Positions 7,679-9,346 of a stretch of DNA of 9,346 nt are shown here, piece after piece (positions within the stretch are counted from its first letter, which is position 1; each line of letters begins with the position of its first letter). The DNA comes from Betaproteobacteria bacterium. Lineage in GTDB: Bacteria; Pseudomonadota; Gammaproteobacteria; Burkholderiales; Burkholderiaceae. The translations under genes and the position numbers were made by a program. The notes below the pieces were generated by a model. It ran no database searches. It was not told where the DNA came from and worked only from the letters and a program-made list of their open reading frames with translations. The stretch is taken from contig JAGWXN010000125.1 of the NCBI GenBank assembly GCA_018969885.1, forward strand, positions 1 to 9,346, read 5' to 3'.

Positions 7679-8044
7679 TGCCGTGAGAAGTGCTTTAGAG
7701 GAGCGCTTGTGAGGGTGCGAAGTGATCCAATATGTCTTGTCAAAGAGTCCAAAAGGTCGCGCCGCGCTACACTCCCGCAGGCGGGAGGGGGTCGGGGGGA
7801 GGGTGTGTCCGGGACAGGCCGTGCGTTCGTCAACACGCCCTCCCCCAGCACCTCCCGCAGGCGGGAAGGGAGACGTGTAATATGCCTCCTCCTCATTGAC
7901 ATATTCGGTCAGCCCGTCCGCGCTCAGGACCGGACCGCGACCCGCCCGGCGGTGCGCAAAGGGATCCTGATCATCGGGGAGGCCGATATCCCGCTCCATG
8001 GGGATCCACCCGCGGCCAAAGGTGCTGGTGCTGTGCTGGTTCAT
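7673..8044 (-). CDS. Small uncharacterised minus-strand ORF running into the REP-like repeat
   Basis: From an ATG at 8044 the minus frame gives about 58 residues of gene-like, strongly G/C-ending codons (MNQHSTSTFGRGWIPMERDI at the start; DGLTEYVNEEEAYYTS at 43 to 58, near 7871). It then passes straight through the REP-like element with low-complexity Pro/Gly-rich sequence to a TAA at 7673 to 7675. The real product is probably only the first part, with its natural end replaced when the repeat arrived. An ATG at 8119 is also in frame, but its extra 25 codons are less gene-like. I recognise no family; there is no signal peptide or membrane segment. It points against the tail operon, so it may be host or another accessory sequence. 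This may equally be a decayed fragment. Confidence 0.35.
   Translation of the reverse strand: MNQHSTSTFGRGWIPMERDIGLPDDQDPFAHRRAGRGPVLSADGLTEYVNEEEAYYTSPFPPAGGAGGGRVDERTACPGHTLPPTPSRLRECSAARPFGLFDKTYWITSHPHKRSSKALLTAP
7772..7867. repeat. Composite REP-like inverted repeat (two palindromes facing each other)
   Basis: Two near-identical small palindromes, CTCCCGCAGGCGGGAG at 7772 to 7787 and TCCCGCAGGCGGGA at 7853 to 7866, each form a 6 to 7 bp stem around AG. They flank a G-rich arm (about 7788 to 7810) and a C-rich arm (about 7832 to 7852). These arms are imperfect inverted copies of each other, so the whole unit is one large inverted repeat. This layout matches the paired REP/BIME-like elements scattered in many GC-rich proteobacterial genomes. 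Such units are typically intergenic, may be mobilised by RAYT (TnpA-REP) transposases, and can act on mRNA ends or DNA topology. No RAYT gene is present here. Confidence 0.7.
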
Positions 8045-8107
8045 GCCGTGCGACTCACTCTGGAACAAAACGAGATCATCTTGGCATGGATTGGGGTGTG
8101 TAGGAAA

Positions 8108-8216
8108 GTAATGTCGCATTTACGCCTACAAAGATAACTCAATCATTATTTTTATTGTCGATCAAAATCATTATAAATATCCCGCCGTGAAAAAATGAAA
8201 TATTTGATTTACCGAA
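8108..8216. other. AT-rich intergenic segment, likely leader of the following gene pair
   Basis: Composition changes abruptly near 8108 from the GC-rich tail/REP region to AT-rich sequence with runs such as AATCATTATTTTTATTG and TTATAAATAT. It probably contains the promoter for the genes starting after 8200. TTGATT at 8204 to 8209 with AAATAC 18 bases on is only a weak promoter match, so no site is claimed. A 19-codon ATG frame (8195 to 8254) is also present. Confidence 0.5.
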
Positions 8217-8354
8217 TTGATCGAAGCAAATACTCAGATAAGAATCGAGATTGAATACATTGAACAGAGGCATCCTCAGACTCGATCAGAGCAAAAATCT
8301 CTGATATATGAGGTTGGGAAAGGCATTCTCGAACGAGGGACACTCGATGCTTGA
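8217..8354 (+). CDS. Short ORF (about 45 aa) overlapping the start of the NDT/TIR-like gene
   Basis: This frame is open from 8208 and ends at TGA 8352 to 8354, overlapping the downstream ATG at 8347 by eight bases (ATGCTTGA), the usual sign of translational coupling. The peptide is well-mixed and charged, with gene-like features: a helical IEIEYIEQRHPQ stretch at 10 to 21 and the ending GKGILERGTLDA. Its only standard start is TTG at 8217, with no clear ribosome binding site. It may therefore be the 3' remnant of a longer upstream gene whose 5' part was lost near the composition boundary. Alternatively it joins, by a one-base shift, the ATG frame beginning at 8195 (MKYLIYRIDRSKYSD). No domain is recognised. 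Function is unknown; partnership with the downstream gene is inferred only from the overlap. Confidence 0.4.
   Translation: MIEANTQIRIEIEYIEQRHPQTRSEQKSLIYEVGKGILERGTLDA
8335..8340 (+). promoter_or_regulatory. Ribosome binding site deciding the start at 8347
   Basis: GAGGGA lies six bases before the ATG at 8347. The in-frame ATG at 8308 has no comparable site, so the shorter protein beginning MLEDSVDQSE is preferred. Confidence 0.65.
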
Positions 8355-9252
8355 AGACTCCGTTGATCAAAGCGAAACCCCCGATCTGAATGTAAACGAG
8401 CAGCCAGATGAGGGGCGAAAGGCCAAAGCTGCCCAGCGCCAATCTGGACCTATTCGCAACTTTCCGGTATTTTCACTAGAGAAAGCGCTCGCAGTCGGAA
8501 AAGTGATAAAGACCAACAATGCAGGAAATCCATGGCCGCCGACTGAAGTGGCTCGCGCTCTGAATTTTGGAAGCAAATCAAGTAGTGTTGATCGAATATT
8601 CAGAGCTTCGAGTCTCTACGGCATTACGACTGGAACACGCGCTGCTAGTGCGATCACGCTAGAGAAGATTGGCCGGGATATTCTTTACGCTCCTAACCCG
8701 GATGAGGAATTGCGGAGCAAGCGCCTAGCTTTTCTCAACGTTGAGCCCTTTTCAAAAGTTCTAGAGTACTATAAGGGTAACAATCTCCCTGCGATGGAGT
8801 TTTTGAGCAATACACTTTTTAGTGAGTTCGGAATTCCTATAGAATTTCACCAAGAATTTAAAGAGTTGTTTGAGGAAAATTGCCGGTTTGTGGAGATTGG
8901 CAGCGATTGGCAGGGCTTGGACAATACCTCCAGATCGATTGCACGAGGATCAAATGAGGGAGCCTCGACCACAAGTTCACATTCACTGCGAAAAAACTCC
9001 ACTCAAAAATGCTTCGTAATCATGCCGTTTTGGGAGCGAACACCAAATCGTTCCAAAGGATTCTTTGACGAAGTCTACAATAGCCTGATCAAGCCGGCTG
9101 CTGAGGAAGCCGGATTCGAAGTATACACCGCAAATAAAGACGGAAGCGATGTAATCCAATCGACAATTATAAATGAACTTATATCTGCTGATCTTGTCAT
9201 TGCAGATCTAGAGCAGATTCCGATCACTCTGGCTCATACCCGGCGGCGATAA
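8347..9252 (+). pseudogene. HTH-like + NDT/TIR-like nucleotide-binding protein, truncated by an IS630 element
   Basis: Native sequence runs from 8347 to 9210 (288 codons); the last 14 codons to TAA 9252 come from the inserted IS. Residues about 1 to 40 are polar and disordered. Residues about 43 to 185 form a helical, winged-helix-like domain (SLEKALAVGKVI, PPTEVARALNFGSKSSSVDR, LYGITTG, IGRDILYAP), of a type seen fused to nucleotide-binding modules. After a Ser-rich linker, residues 222 to 288 (CFVIMPFWE, FFDEVYNSLIKPAAEEAGFE, ADLVIADL) are the first half of a nucleoside 2-deoxyribosyltransferase/TIR-like domain. The family's following NPNV..ELG..HA block, with its catalytic glutamate, is lost, so the product is almost certainly inactive. 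Proteins of this kind are suspected anti-phage or nucleotide-signalling effectors; that role is inferred. AT-rich codon use unlike the tail genes indicates separate acquisition. A longer start at 8308 is possible but poorly supported. Confidence 0.75.
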
Positions 9253-9346
9253 AATAGTTGGTGCATTCGTTCGGTGTGAAGCGTGGTAGGGCATCGCGAA
9301 TGGCATCCCAGAGCTCGGGGACGGTCCGTGCGGCGGCCTTTCTTAG
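9211..9346 (-). mobile_element. IS630-family insertion sequence, one end (continues beyond window)
   Basis: The junction lies inside CTAG (9208 to 9211): TA at 9209 to 9210 is the probable duplicated target dinucleotide, as expected for IS630/Tc1-mariner elements, and the element begins at 9211. The outer bases, GAGCAGATTCCGATCACTCT, are the likely terminal inverted repeat, with the transposase stop codon lying inside it. The other end is outside the window, so the inverted repeat and the TA duplication cannot be confirmed here. Confidence 0.75.
9224..9346 (-). CDS. IS630-family transposase, C-terminal 40 residues (partial)
   Basis: Read on the minus strand from the window edge, 40 codons lead to TGA at 9224 to 9226. 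The sequence RTVPELWDAIRDALPRFTP then NECTNYFIAAGYEPE matches the well-known C-terminal pattern of IS630 transposases (helical ELW..I...L, then FTP.EC.NYF..AGY). These DDE enzymes cut and paste the element at TA dinucleotides. The catalytic aspartates and glutamate lie upstream, outside the window. Codon use returns to GC-rich, unlike the interrupted gene. Transcription converges on that gene, so an RNA from the IS could run antisense into its remnant. Confidence 0.8.
   Translation of the reverse strand, partial: LRKAAARTVPELWDAIRDALPRFTPNECTNYFIAAGYEPE

Noticed and set aside
8048..8075. CACTCTGG and a GAGATCATC stretch resembling the IS630 end at 9211 to 9232, as if a second IS end
   Set aside because: Only about eight bases match and no transposase remnant adjoins it; chance is likely.
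7709..8137. Plus-strand open frame through the REP-like repeat
   Set aside because: Half of it is the low-complexity translation of the repeat and the rest is antisense to a more gene-like minus frame.
8308..8346. Earlier ATG for the HTH + NDT/TIR-like gene
   Set aside because: No ribosome binding site upstream, and it would overlap the small upstream ORF by 47 bases; the ATG at 8347 has GAGGGA at good spacing.
1..9346. tRNA genes, attachment-site repeats, integrase or CRISPR array
   Set aside because: None seen: no regularly spaced direct repeats, no cloverleaf-like segment and no recombinase motif; the prophage ends cannot be placed within this window.

Overview
The window looks like the distal end of a prophage or prophage remnant in a GC-rich alphaproteobacterium, most likely a sphingomonad. 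The lineage is inferred from three things: codon use, the order and style of the tail genes, and a REP-like repeat of a kind common in such genomes. It was not tested by any search.

Positions 1 to 7544 are one tightly packed plus-strand tail operon of a long-tailed (siphophage-type) phage. In order it holds: the C-terminus of the tape measure protein; a conserved tail-tip protein; a baseplate/hub-like protein; a small DUF6950 (NlpC/P60-like) protein; a J-like central tail tip protein ending in two fibronectin type III domains; and a 1082-residue tail fibre. The first five genes overlap by 1 to 16 bases. The fibre follows after 15 bases and carries two related beta-rich modules and a C-terminal right-handed beta-helix. 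The order parallels the tape measure / gp12 / gp13 / gp14 / gp15 block of gene transfer agents and related phages. Together the products would set tail length, build the tail tip, open the cell wall and recognise, perhaps degrade, a surface polysaccharide.

Positions 7545 to about 8107 are a degraded intergenic stretch. A short in-frame remnant with an amber stop follows the fibre and leads into two hairpins. A composite inverted REP-like element comes next, then a small GC-rich minus-strand reading frame that runs into the repeat.

From about 8108 the base composition turns sharply AT-rich. A probable two-gene unit begins here: a short ORF whose stop overlaps the start of a two-domain gene. 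The second gene has a helix-turn-helix-like N-terminal domain joined to a nucleoside 2-deoxyribosyltransferase/TIR-like nucleotide-binding domain. This architecture and location fit an accessory (probably anti-phage or signalling) cargo gene at the end of a prophage tail operon. The gene is cut in the middle of its C-terminal domain at position 9210 by an IS630-family element, whose end and transposase C-terminus (minus strand) fill the rest of the window. The reading frame continues 14 codons into the IS and ends at 9252, so it looks open but is a chimera.
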